This document shows positions 1 to 12,828 of a stretch of DNA of 64,000 nt, one piece after another. Each line of letters opens with the position of its first letter. The first letter of the stretch is position 1. A program made the translations under genes and the position numbers. A model generated the notes under the pieces. It did no database searches. It saw only the letters and a list, made by a program, of their open reading frames with translations, and was not told the origin of the DNA. This DNA comes from Onchocerca lupi (taxonomy: Eukaryota > Nematoda > Chromadorea > Rhabditida > Onchocercidae): assembly GCA_028564675.1 (NCBI GenBank), contig JAOVVO010000181.1:60264-124263 (forward strand), given 5' to 3'.

Positions 1-208
1 CTTGTCACCATGCCTATTCTTTCATAACAATCAGATAATAAATAACATTTAAGTATAATTTTCTTCCAGCACCATCTGATTCCTCGAATACATCATGAAG
101 AGCTCTTAAGAGAAGCAATTCCATCACGAATACTTGCCATCTATATGCTAATCTTACTTATCACAAATATTTATCACAAATCACAAATGACGTGCTGGTT
201 TCTTTCAG

Positions 209-2298
209 TACACCAACAATCCATTTCTGAACTTCTTATCAAATGAAAACATTGGGCGTTTAACACAAATGGCCACAGAACTCGTAGCTTCGGCTGCGAA
301 GCATTCCGCTGCAGCTAATATAGAATCACTGTATGATTTGCTTCTTATAAATCCAGTCTTAAAATATCTCTAAATGATTGTTCCTTAAATTGATTGTTAA
401 ATTCAATCTAACAATTTCAGTTGAAATGATAGATTTAAGGGAAAGAGAAAGAGAGGAAAAAAAGGACGAAATATTGCAACTTTAAAAAAAGCTAAAAAAA
501 AATTTTCATGTCAAAAATACATATGATTACTATTTTAGAACAAGACCTGGTCATCCTGAACCGGGACCTGTATCACTCAATTCTCGACCATCTGAAATGT
601 TCGGTCAATCTATAACAAATGCTCTATCACCAACTATTACTAAACTTGCTGAACTTTCTGTAGTTGAAAATCGTGGTCTAATGCCAAGTCAGCACGAAAG
701 AAATACATATAATATTGAGTCGAATAGTGGTATCAAATCATTGATGGATCTTGCAGAAGCATTTTTAGGAACTTCAGGGCCTGATAAATCACGTACGTTT
801 GTTGGAGCGAAAACACAGATATATCCAAAAAATACAGATATTAATCTGTTACCAACCATTCGACAATTAGCACCTGGTGTAATTAACAATTTTGGTATAC
901 CGAAGGGTGAAGGTTCGTCAATATTCAATATCAGATTTTTAACTGCTTATCGATTAAGTAGATAATCATTTTAAAGCAATGGAAAGTAAAAGATCAAATT
1001 TTATTTTTTAATCAAATTTTTTAGTTGGGAAAATAATTGCAATTCCTGATCACGGATGATTTCCAAGGGGTTACCAATATCTTTCGGTAATGGTTTCATC
1101 ACGTTGATTTTTGCAGTGTAGCGCGTGTGCAGCCCCTGGACGTTTAAGAGCATCATAGATCTGTTACTGCCTGCAAAAAATTCTTCTTTATTTTATTTTT
1201 CTAAATTAATACATTTCTGATTGTTATAAATTGTCTGGCCGTTTTAAATCTCTGGTTCTTAATTAATATTTCTAAGAGAAAATTTCCCTTTTTGATGATA
1301 TCTTCGATATTTTTCAAAAAATAATTAAAATGATTCATCAAATCGAAACTGAAAAAAATTTGTTACATGTTTATATACAGGTTCATTTGAAAACTCTTGC
1401 AATAAACATATGTCTTCCTAGGATGTCTACCATTTCTGAACGAATTCATGAAAATAGCATACGGGAATTGTGTGAAAGTAGCCGATGCAAAGACATGGGA
1501 TGTTTGGGGAAATCAAATTACCAAAGCTCTTTCCGGTGGTAAAATTGATTTCATCGGTGCTTCGTGAGTTTGCAAATATTCAAATTTCTTATTTATACAA
1601 AAAAGACTAACTCTTTGAGTGAATCCTTGCGTAGTTCACGCAGGTTTGTTGGTTGGTCACTTTTTGTACGTGCTGATACTGTATTAGGGAAAATGCTATC
1701 CATTTGATGACTATTTATAAACTGTAGAAAATACGAGGTCAATTCATCCATTGCAATTATACTTTCTGGGAATAATCATAACAAGGAGCATAATTATTCT
1801 CACCAAAAGCCATCCAATTTTTGCCCTTTGATAATTTTACCATGTGAAATAATTCCTGCTGATTTCCTTAAACATTGATAAATTCGACTTTAACATTCCA
1901 GGAAAGAAACATGTAAACGAGGTGCAGAACGACATCATTGTGGTCAGTTGAGGAAGATGATCAGCGAATGTGATATTTTGGGATCATTGCAAGTTGGCAT
2001 GGAAATGCAAAGGGCAATTCAACGGTGTGAAGAATTTTCGGGTGTTATTGATCAGGTAGGATTCAATAATCTTGTTTGGTTTTGCATTCCTCTGACATAT
2101 CATCTTCGCAGAATACCTAACCTATGAAAGTTTTTAATGTGAACGAAACAGGCGCCTCTTTCTTTTTGTATATATGGCATTTCTTTCTTTTTTCTAAATC
2201 CTTTTCCTTTTCAGAATCCGATACAAGTGCTCAATCAAGTGAATAGTATTATTGGGGGTGAATTTGCTCAAGGATTTTTGCATAAATTTCTTGGTTAA
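209..2298 (+). CDS. Unrecognised nematode protein, 3' part (5' end outside or unresolved)
   Basis: Five exons join in phase: 209-330, 539-906, 1422-1563, 1902-2055 and 2215-2298 (TAA), giving 289 residues of an incomplete protein. All internal introns are GT-AG with TTTCAG- or CCAG-like acceptors. I do not recognise the family. The C-terminal half carries spaced cysteines (in CLPFLNEF, GNCVKVAD, ETCKRG, HHCGQL, SECDIL, QRCEEF) and reads as a compact disulphide-bonded or helical domain, ending in a GGEFAQGFLHKFLG tail. The upstream part is Ser/Pro-rich and low in cysteine, suggesting a linker. No signal peptide is visible because the first exons are missing. A further exon could start at 70 after a TTCCAG acceptor, but no good donor follows it. 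The 515-base intron 907-1421 could hide another exon; I found none that stays open. Confidence 0.7.
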
Positions 2299-5200
2299 TG
2301 AATTGCTTGTGCATTCAATGATCTCATCTATTTTTTTGGTTTTCTAAATTCAATTTTATATAAATTAAATTTTCTGTGAGTGAAAAGTAAATCTATTTAA
2401 CCACTGCCAGTAAATCCATTTAACCGCTACTACTGTACTAATTTCTCTCATAAAATTTCTTCTCGCCTTTTTTCCATTCTGATCTGTTAAAAAAGAAAAA
2501 AGATTGGAAAATTTTTCTAAAAGTCATTTCAAACTTTATTTACCATTTATCATTTTCAGGATCATCTGGGACTTGAATAAATGGTGTTTGACGTGAAATT
2601 TATTAGTGAATTTTAAAATTTTCATATAATATGAAAATAAAAAAAATAAAATGTACAATAAATAATACCCTATATTTATAAATAAATAAATAAATATGTA
2701 TATATATAATTGTTGTTACTAAAATTGAATTATGTGTTTCGTTGAAAAATCCTTAATTTGAGATCAGGATATATAAAAGGATTAGGCCTACAATAACATC
2801 TAATTAAATTGAAAGATATACAACAAAATAAAAGGTGCTAAATGTCAAATTTTATCTGTTAGAAAATATCAAAAACCGGTAAAATCTCGAACAAATCGAG
2901 CCAGAATTTCGTACCGAATTCAATGTAAACAAAACATTACATTATCGCACAGTAACAATCATTGACTTAAACGGAATAATAATAACATGGATGTCAAATA
3001 AATGTGTCATAGTACTGATGCCAGGCTAATAATTTCAAATGGAAATTGCGGAAGTGAGAAGACGAATTCCATGCAAAAATGCTAATAAATATATTTAATC
3101 CAAAATTATTTCATCTCTCGGAAAAATAAATTTTATAATTTCTTCTTACTTTTTATATAACATTATTTATTATAATAGCTAAATTACTAAATTACTCCTT
3201 TTATATATAAAGAGTAAAATTATTTCTTTGCTTGCACTTATCTGCGTGCTGATAAGAAAGTTGCATAATTTGACTTATTCGTTGGTAAATTAAATGTAGC
3301 AAATCTTATTGTTGAAGACTTATTGAAGGTCATACTAAGGTCAAATTAGCATATATATTATGAGAGATTTGGAGATTACGGTATTCCCATTTTTCTTGAT
3401 TATAAAAGTAACACATTAAAAATATGTAAAATCACAAGCTTAACGTGAACTTATTTTTATTCAGATTTAGAGAATTGGGAAGTTAAATGGAAAGTTTCGA
3501 ATTGTTACTGCTTTATTTAAAAATGAATTTTGCAATTAAAATAACGAATAGAAAAGCGAACACATTCAATTCCTCTATTTAATCATAGCCTGATCTTATG
3601 GCATTTATTATTAGTAACAAGGAACACTGTGAAGTTAAGTTGTCCGTTCAAATTTAAATCGATATAAATCCACGACGATTAAAATTGATGAAAGGCAATC
3701 GTTCCGTTAGGAAAATGCTCTATCCTAAGCAATGCTGTAATGCTTTACATCAATCATTCGTTGGACAATTCTGTGTGACTTTTAACATAATATTGTTTGC
3801 TTTTGCAATAGCATGCAGGCAAGTTGCATGCTAGCCTAAATTGCTCTTGACTACTTTCATGTCCATTGATAAGTTCATTTTTCAGGTTAGATTACTCTTT
3901 GCAAAAGTTGAGAATTTGTATCCAAGAGATTGTCTTCTCGAGAATTTTGTCCAGTTCATTAGCTTATGGTAATTATTGCTATTTATTGATTGATATAATG
4001 ACTAATGGCCATAAAACCTAATAAAATAGCTTTTCTCGTCATAGTACGAAATATAATTGTGATATAATCAGGAGATATTATTATTGGAAATTAAAATTGA
4101 AATACTCCTAGCAATGACATAATTTTTAACTAACTTTTCAAGTAATTTGAAATTTCATATGAAAGGGAATGTTGTCAGCAAATGAAAGTAGATAATTTAA
4201 TAATGGAATTTTTTTTTTTTTTTTTAAATAGGAACGATTCGGAATAAAATTCGAAAACATATCGTAATGACACGGTTAGAGAAATGTGTAGTAGAAAGTA
4301 ACTTATGGAGAATTTTAAAACATATCTTGCTGATACCTTATAAATAAACTAACTCCCCTGTTTAATAAAATTGATTTTACTTTTTTCATTTATATAACGA
4401 ATTCTGGATTCTGAAGTATTACATTTTTCCATCTTTTAACTTAATCTTTTTTTTTTCGTTGAAACAACAAAAATTATTAATTATTAATTATTAAGACCAC
4501 TATTAGTAATTTTTGAAAGTGTGAAAGAAAACTGAATGAAATGTAAAGGGAATATTTTTTTTTTTTTAAAGCGCATTTTTAGAGCACAAGAATCATTTTC
4601 AACCACTTTTTTTTTGTTTCTTTCTCTTTCGTTTGTTGAATTTTCTAAAATATCGCACTTTTCCAAACTATTATCATTTTTTTCATTGTTTATCTTTAAG
4701 ATTTGATGAAGCACTTCTTGTACTATTGATTTCATATCACCTTTTTTTTTGTCTAAAAATTCTCGTTAGTTTTGCTTAAAGCTAATATGATGAATTTTAA
4801 ACCATTGCTTTAAAAATGATAGGCCGAAAATTGTTAGGAACGAAAAGAATTTTGAAAAAAAAATTGAAAAAAATTTTAATCATTGAAAATAGGAAATTTA
4901 AATTTCAGTAATATATATATGACTAAAAGATGCTTCTTGACAAATTAATTGAATAGTTGGCTACAATTGAAAATTGTTTTATTTTCTTGATTTCTGACAC
5001 TGTCTTTTTTAAATATGATTTAGAAATGAAAAGAACTCAACAAAGATCATAGAATTGATTTAATGAGACTTTTTGATCACTTGGAACGATATTTTCCAAT
5101 CAAATTCTATCAATATTCTATCACTCTCAAGTTCGACTTATTGTAATATTATCCTTCCGACAGTAACTGATCAATCTGCTAAGATTCAAGAGAAAAAACT

Positions 5201-8200
5201 TTGAAATTTGCAATTATTGTGATGAGAGATTTCGTTGATAAGAATGAATTGCGTTGGTTAACTTTTGGGACAAATGGGCAATATCACTCAGTTGGAAGTA
5301 AACAAATATTCAATAATAGCAAACAACTGCTGCCAATTTTGTTCCGTCACGAATTAGGATATAATAAGTCTTTCAAGAAAGATAGAAGTATAATTATGAA
5401 GAGTGTCATGTATGTTGTGATGATAATAATTAATGTTGAAATTAAGCCAAAGCCTCATTTTTCCGCATTATTTCTTTGGTTTATTTAGGATAAAATGACT
5501 GTGACTTTTGCTTGTCTTCAATTCTATTCTTTTTATTTTATACTTCTCGTATTAGATACAAATATATTTTTTTTGGATTGGATATTTTATTTTTTTTCAA
5601 TTTTGATTGCCTTTTATATAAATACTTGCAAGAGAGTACGAATTTCAGAAGGTTTTTCTGTCCTTTACGTTCATTTAACCTTGTTTACATATTTTTTTCC
5701 AAAATTTCGGAAAATAAATCAATCAGCAATTTCATTAATATACCGAAATTTTATCCCATCGCATCTGTTACTATTACTTTTCCTCTAATATATTATCATT
5801 TCTTTCTATAGTATTGTTTCTATTTGTCTTAATAAATATTGCAATTCAATTTTTTCCTTTTTTTGAATATTACAATTCAATTTAATCTGGAAGTATTTGC
5901 GGCGAAACTTCGCTTAATCATTTTTTTCTAAATCGAAATAGTCAAAATATATTTGCGATTTCCAAACTAATTGTAATAATAATCCGAAATATATGAATAG
6001 TTTTGTTGAAACGAAAGTGTTCTATTTTGAATATTGTGATTTTAAAATAAAATAGAACTACTTTATGGATTATCCACTTGATTATCCATATCTTTCTCTT
6101 TCTCTTAGTTGATTTTACATCCTTTCTCTTGTCTAATCTTACAGAGAATTTTATTCTTATACTGATTATCTCACCAAATATATCATTTGGTGTTAATTAA
6201 GCCGGTAAATAATCACTTTTCGGATGAATCTCCGACATATTTTTGTCAGTTTCATTTTCATTGCATATCAAATTTTCTCTCTCTTTTTCGCATTAAAATC
6301 AGCATTTGCTGATTTGCTATCAGTAGAAGTATTTATCTTATATGTTATGACCCTTCTTAATTTACTTCATTATCATCATTTTAATTAATGTCTTTTTTAT
6401 TGCTCATCATTTTAGAATTACACTAGTATTGTAATCATTTCTATTGTTATTTATAATCTCATACAAATAAGGTAATGATAATAACAAAGTTCCGTCATCT
6501 AAAAAAAAGAAGAAAATTTCTCAAAAATATGCAAAATTGAGAATAGAAAGCCTTAATTAAGCATTTCAAAATTGTCATCAATGAATTTTCTTGGAAATAA
6601 AAGAGAAATAACATGGACTATTTCAGATACCTTTTAACAGAACACAACATATCGTTGCTAATGGCAACTAATTAAAATACCTGAGAGGTATATCACTGAA
6701 CTGTGTAATTTGTGTCCGATGTCAGTATGGTCGCATTTGTATTTTTATGTTTCATTTATACGAAATATTTTCTCCTAATTTCATCGTTTTAATTATTATT
6801 TATTGTCATGATGGTAAAGATGACCTTATGAATGCAAAATTTTTCAGAATCCATCAAAAACTGAAATTGATGGATTCTGATGAATTCACATCCATTGTTC
6901 AATTATACAATCTATAGAAAGCAAGAAAAGAGAGGAATGATATGGGCAATTTGATGAAAAAAAAAAGTTGAACAAAGTTGCATATCAAACTTGAGTATAT
7001 TTTAACTATATATACTTGATGAGAAGAAAGGTGCAAACTTTTTTTTCTCTTTTTTTGTATGGGAATGTAGAATACGTCAGTGATTTCTCGAGGCAAATGA
7101 CGAAAATTGTTGAAATGATTTGAGTGCCAATTATCGGGTTTTTTACGACATCACTCAATGGCAAATGCAAAAAAGGATGATCGAAAGAAAAGAGATGGAA
7201 AATTTCAATGTCAAAAAGAGAAATTTCAACATCATTTTCAGATATAATAATATTCAAGTTAGTCATTCGCTGTGATTTCATATTTTTACCCATTTTTTTT
7301 CCACTCATTGCTGCATTGATCGAGTGAGAAAAACTTCCATCTGGTTCGAAGCTTTGCTTTTCCTGATAGTTTCCTCCAATCAAATAATATTCCATAATTC
7401 GAGCAATTTTCTCAGTGCACTACTAATTAAGACATTCTGTCACCATGTTGTTGAATGGCCTAAGACCAAAGGGTGTAAACAATCGACAATCGAATCAATT
7501 GTTTGAATTGAATAATTCAACAGTTGTCACTACCATTCTGTTTAGAAGTACATCGTGATGTTTAATGTAATTTTATCACACTAATAGACTTATTGCTTGG
7601 GATGAAACGAACGAAATAGGATTGATTTTGTTTACTCCAAAGCATTCCTGGACAAAACAATCGATTTTATTTTGCTATTCTTTTCTCACTTCAAAATTTC
7701 CCACTTGAATTAATTTTTTTTTTTTTTTTTTGATTTATATTAATTTTTTGACTTTATTTTGCCATTCTTTTTTCATTTCAAATTTTTCCGTTTGTATCAA
7801 ACAATTTAGCTTGCTCACAATTATACCATTTATACATTATTTCACATGAAAATTTTCACGATGAATACTGACCGATTAATTGCTAGAACTTAAATTTTCG
7901 AAAACGAGATTTAGCACCTGTTTTTCTCGTATCAAATGACTTTTTTCAAAAATTTTTTTAATCTCAACTCTGCTTTAAAAGAAAAAAAAGCGTGCGAAAA
8001 AATTCTAAATTTATTGCCAATTTTTTTTTTTGGCGAGTTGTTGATTCATCCAGATGGACAGATGAAGTTTGCAGCAGTTGTTTCTCCTGAAATCTTTGAT
8101 GTACTTTATAGTTAGTAATAAATGTACAGAGTTGTAAAGAAAGGTCATAAAATCGTTGATTGTGTGGACGAATCATTTTGAGTCATCCGAGTGAATTCAT

Positions 8201-10890
8201 AACTTTTGATCTTATCATTTCCTTTATCACTCCCCTTTTTCATTTCACAGTTTTTAATCTCTATCATTATTCCTTACAAAGCTAGGCCATAATATTTCCA
8301 CTTCTGTTAGCACTATTTTAATTACTTTGCAAATTAGTTACTTTAGTCAATTAATTTCATGAATATTAAGATTTGAAATGATATAACAATAGGATCATGA
8401 TGATATTGGCTTTTATTTGCTATTTAAACGAGATGATTCTTTAAATTATTACCATCACTGTTGAAATTTCAACAGAAATCAAACTTTCTAAATTAATGCT
8501 GAAAAAACATTCGAACATATTTATTCACTATTATTAATAAAGCAATGAAGACTGATATATTTGATAACATGAAAGTATTCTGAATCAATGTATTCTGCTC
8601 CTTCTGCTCAAAATTCTCATACCTGAAATCTGTAATATATAGGATACGGTGGAACCAATTCATGTCAAATGACGAAAATGCGTCAAAAGAGGAATTTAGC
8701 TAGCTTAAAGTTTACTAGTATTCCACGATTCTTATTTTCTTGTCGCAATAAAACAACCGAAAATGAAAAGAATGACAAAAATGAGAGAAGAAAAAAAAGA
8801 ACGGAGGAAATATGATTGATTATTTGGACGATTTATAGATCGAATTTAGACGAAAATTTCAAAATGATTTGATTTCCTCATTTTCTGCTTCTCAAACAAG
8901 TAGGTTACAGCATCCCTTTCCTTATCAAAAGACAAACACATTTTGCTTGTCCCATTTATTTCTCTGCTCATCATGCGTATAAATTCGCCGCAAATTTTAT
9001 TCAATAGTTGCAATTTGTGTGTTCAACTTATCCAGCTAACTTAATCACTGATAATTGTTTATAAGTAAGTTTAGTCTAAAAGTATCTAATTTAACTTTTG
9101 GATAAAGGAGATTAAGTAATGATAAGTTTGTTTTTACGCGATTCAATCTCATACTATGACTTCTTGGTTTCATTCTTGTGCAATAACAAATAATATTGCT
9201 AATAATGGCAATACTAATAGTTTTATCAATTTTATCAGTCAAGCTTTATGCATTTTCAATTCTGTCACAGTTTCGATACATTTTAAAAGCGATGACCTGC
9301 TTTGCGTTGTAGTTTTGTCGACAGAGTGAATTTGCATCTTAGCTTATCGTAAATTTCCATTTAATTATATGGTAATTTCGATTATTGATTATCTTACTGA
9401 TATTTTTATCAGTGATAATGGCAGCCATCACTTTCAAAATAATTGTTGGCATCTTTTAACAAGTTAACGATAAATACAAATCATAGTTCTTCATCTTGAA
9501 AACAGTAGTTACTTGTCTCGTAGATTTCAAGTTTTGATCAAATAATTTAGAATATTTGAAGTAGTGGTTAAGAAGTAAAAGGAGATGGAAAAAGATAATT
9601 ATATATATTTCAAATTGACAGCATTTGATAGTTCATCCTTCTGTAGCTGTGGTTTTTACAATGCACCCAATTTAGAAATTTTTTGGAAAAAACAAGTATT
9701 ATTTTTACTGCTATAAGGCTCAAAACGTTTTATTATAGTGGAAAATTGAATAATGAAATGAATTTTGTTATTTTTGAAATGCGAGAAATATCTTATTCTA
9801 AGAAAATCAATGTGGAGAAAAAAAGAATGAAAATTTAGATTTTGTTACTTTTATTCAAATATTCATTTTATTTTTCTTTTATTCATTTTTTGCTACTTTA
9901 TCTTAGGAGAAATCTGAACTATTGACTGTTGGTCTATCCCTTAATGCCTTGTTTTTGCTTAGTTCGAAAATAATCCTTCAAATTTACTCCATCCAAAGAA
10001 ATAGATCCATCTCATTTTTAAGCACTCTCTATGAACTTATTTCAAAATCTAACATTATTTTCAGCTTATTTACTTCAGTAAAATAGTCCTAAACTTCATT
10101 TCACTACAAAAAATCAATGATTAGTTTCGCTGTTAATAACTTTTTTTTTCAGCAAAATAATCTTCAATATTCTCTCATTTCTCGCTTATGTATTACATCG
10201 CAAATGAATGCTTAAATAATTTTTTTACTAAACTTTTCACACTTTTTTCTTTGCATATGTTAATACTCGAATAATTTGTACTAATATTTTAAAATGAAAT
10301 CTTAATTATTGAGTCTTTTTTGATTACTGATAGTAGTATACGTCATTGATAATCTTTTGCAGAAGTCCAAGGAATATTACTCTTTGTAATTTTCTTTTTG
10401 AAACAACAGAAAATTTCAGCATACTTTTATCTTATCAGAATAATTTTATAGTAATTCATTCGTATTTCTTGCCAAACTTTATTCGATTCTTTATTTTTGC
10501 TTTTTCGGTAACCATTATGGTGAATAATAACATAGCAAAAGCTGGGTGGAAAGATCAAAATTTAGAAAATAGCATTCTATTTTCCTGATTTTTAAAACGA
10601 TTATAAATTTTTCGAGTTTTGTTTTTATCTGCGGGATTGTTGGGGTTGCTTTTCAGTAGTCGGTGCTCTTTTGCATGTTTTGCTCATTTGTTAATGTTAT
10701 TTCATAAAAATTTTTCAGCAGCTAAATCAATAAACTTTGGGTAAGGCTTATTTAAGGGTTCATGAATTCATTTGTGTCTTTTTTATTTGGTTATGAATAA
10801 AAAAATTTGTGTTGACAAGGAAATTTTTTATTCAATTTAGGTGAAATTCGTTTTCAGATTATTGAACATGTGCAAGCTCTAATCAGTTAG
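2299..10890. other. Long intergenic stretch without a convincing gene
   Basis: About 8.6 kb of AT-rich DNA with homopolymer runs. The first few hundred bases are presumably the 3' UTR and terminator of the upstream gene (repeated AATAAA-like words near 2630-2690). Weak coding candidates are a plus ORF at 5201-5488 (95 codons), a minus ORF at 7006-7395 (129 codons) and a minus ORF at 7964-8176. None matches a family I know or has a clear splice partner. A possible exon at 10363-10450 (acceptor CAG, donor GTAATT) encodes N-glycosylation-like motifs and could belong to the membrane protein that follows. Small perfect hairpins lie at 3809-3833 and 6844-6880. Confidence 0.5.
6844..6880. repeat. 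14-bp perfect hairpin
   Basis: The arms 6844-6857 and 6867-6880 are perfect reverse complements (core CAGAATCCATCAA / TTGATGGATTCTG) with a 9-base loop. No gene surrounds it. Confidence 0.75.
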
Positions 10891-10951
10891 GCATGGTTCT
10901 AACTTCCAAATTTCATTAACTTCAATTCTATGGGAATATTATTTGAGACGA

Positions 10952-12828
10952 ATGGACAATGAAACGATCTTTGCATATAGGGAAAAGATCGCTGTTACTG
11001 AAAATAGTATTGCTACCGTAACCGCAGTGATAACTGATAACTGGTCTCAGAGCTGGGACGATGCAATCATAAAGTTTTTTGAAAATTCCACAAATAATGG
11101 TAGCAGTGATATTAATGCTTCACCAACAGCAACTTTCACAAATTCAACATTTCAAGATTTTTTCAATGCAATCAACAGTTGGAACATTTTCGGTACGAAC
11201 TTGATTTTTTCAAAATTATATCAGAAACTTGTTTTTTCGGTTTATCCCTAATTTTGCCACTGTACAGTCATTATTCATCGCTACTGTATCAATTTCTTGT
11301 AAAAACCATTGATCAATCAAGAAATCAATGATGAATTTATATTGACTTTTGCTATAATAGTAACAATCATTTTGTGCTTATTGAAAACGAAAATATTATT
11401 TTCTTTTCGTACTATTTCTTTTTTGATTGCTTTTCTTTAATTTACCAATTTCCCGAATTTGTCACTTTCATTTTTATGCTTTTCCAGATAGAGATCTTAA
11501 CCTCTTTTTTAAAAATTTTTTCGTAAATCATCGATTCGGCTTTCCATTTAGTAATTTCAGAATTGATTCAGCAATAATTGTCACTAAAATGAGTCTAGTA
11601 GAATTTTATTTTTCTTGATTGCAATGCAAATTTAATTTCTTTCAATCAATTTAACTTAATTCATCCAATTGCCTGTTCTGCTTAATCCTCACTAATTTGC
11701 AGGAGATATTCCATGGCTTATATGGATTATAATCGCTGCTGGTACATCACTGATTATTGTCGTTTTGATCATTATTATTACCTGCCTGATACTGAACAAG
11801 AAGTGAGTTTTTACTTAAATCCAAAAATTCGGTTGATTTTTGATCGATATTTGCAACACTTTGTATAGATTTTTCACTCTTCACTGCAATGTCACGATTT
11901 CTTACTAATCGATACTTAATGTAAACTTCTTTGCAGTAAACAAAAACGACTTTTATTTATTTATACTAATTTCTTCATTTCGAATATTCATTGCTTTAAT
12001 TGTTTAATTCATACTGTTAAGAGATTCCAGCAAAAAATCTAGAAGAAGCAATGGAAATAATCAGCGATTCTCTGATTCCTCTGATAATATATCACAGTTT
12101 ATGTGGCCCAGGCTAGTTTGCTACTGCATTAGCAGCTTCACATACCTACCTGTTTTACAGTAGCAATAAAGCGAGAATTTAAATCAAAATTTTCACATCT
12201 AGGAAATCAAATATTAAGCAATTCAATTTCATGATGACACTTTGGACACTGAAAAATGCAGGTGGATGTTATGCTGTCCGAAGTCAATATTCGATAGGCA
12301 GGAAGATCTTCGTATGATGCGTCAGAATTCGGCAAGCAACTTAGATCCATATCGGAGACCACCACTACCTCCTGTCAACCATAAAGACATCTCTGGTTTG
12401 TTACTATGATATCTTCATATGTGGTTTGTTACTATGATATCTTTTTAAAATATTCATCTGTTTTTGTTGACGTAATCTTATAAATATGGCAGAAAAAAGA
12501 ATTAATTTGTAGTACTGTAACTATTTAAATGTATAGCGATATTTGTTTCATTTAAAATGGTCTAAAAAAGATTTCAGAAAACGACTTTCGTAGCAATTTT
12601 CTGCTCTCTCGACGTTTGGAATCGTCGAAAACAATGGAATCACATTTGAGTGCTCAGGCGGAAAAAGCAGAACATATGTCGATGTTAGTTGATGCTCAAG
12701 ATGGAAATGGCAATAATTTATTTGGAATCAATATGACAGGTATTCGGGGAATACCGGTAATGCCAATACAAAGTGATAAGAGACGCCCGCTCCCGGTACC
12801 ACCTCCCGGTTGTCTCAATCAGTTGTAA
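10952..12828 (+). CDS. Single-pass membrane protein with N-glycosylated ectodomain and proline-rich cytoplasmic tail
   Basis: Exons 10952-11192, 11703-11802, 12022-12111, 12262-12395 and 12578-12828 join in phase to 271 residues from the first ATG. Residues about 1-80 are rich in Asn/Ser/Thr with several N-x-S/T sites. Residues about 85-110 form one very hydrophobic helix (WLIWIIIAAG...), followed by a Lys/Arg/Ser stretch (KKSRRS) that fits the positive-inside rule. The tail has two SH3-ligand-like proline clusters (RRPPLPPV and RRPLPVPPP). I recognise no named family; a receptor or adaptor role is only an inference. There is no signal peptide from this ATG. The frame stays open upstream to an acceptor at 10889-10890, so a 5' exon encoding one probably exists (candidate 10363-10450, phase unresolved). 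The intron after 12111 begins with GC rather than GT. Confidence 0.65.
12395..12443 (+). repeat. Direct repeat duplicating a 5' splice site
   Basis: The 21 bases at 12395-12415 recur exactly at 12423-12443, a 28-bp period. The first copy begins at the last exon base and donor (G|GTTTGT) of exon 4 of the membrane-protein gene, so the donor is duplicated 28 bases into the intron. Confidence 0.85.

Noticed and set aside
1022..1160. Possible extra exon in the intron 907-1421 of the first gene
   Set aside because: After the TTTTTTAG acceptor every frame hits a stop before a usable donor, and the segment after TTTTTGCAG at 1116 has no in-frame donor.
5495..5811. Two overlapping ORFs of 97 and 99 codons
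   Set aside because: Almost entirely F, I, L, Y and S from a T-rich stretch; two frames open at once points to composition and not coding.
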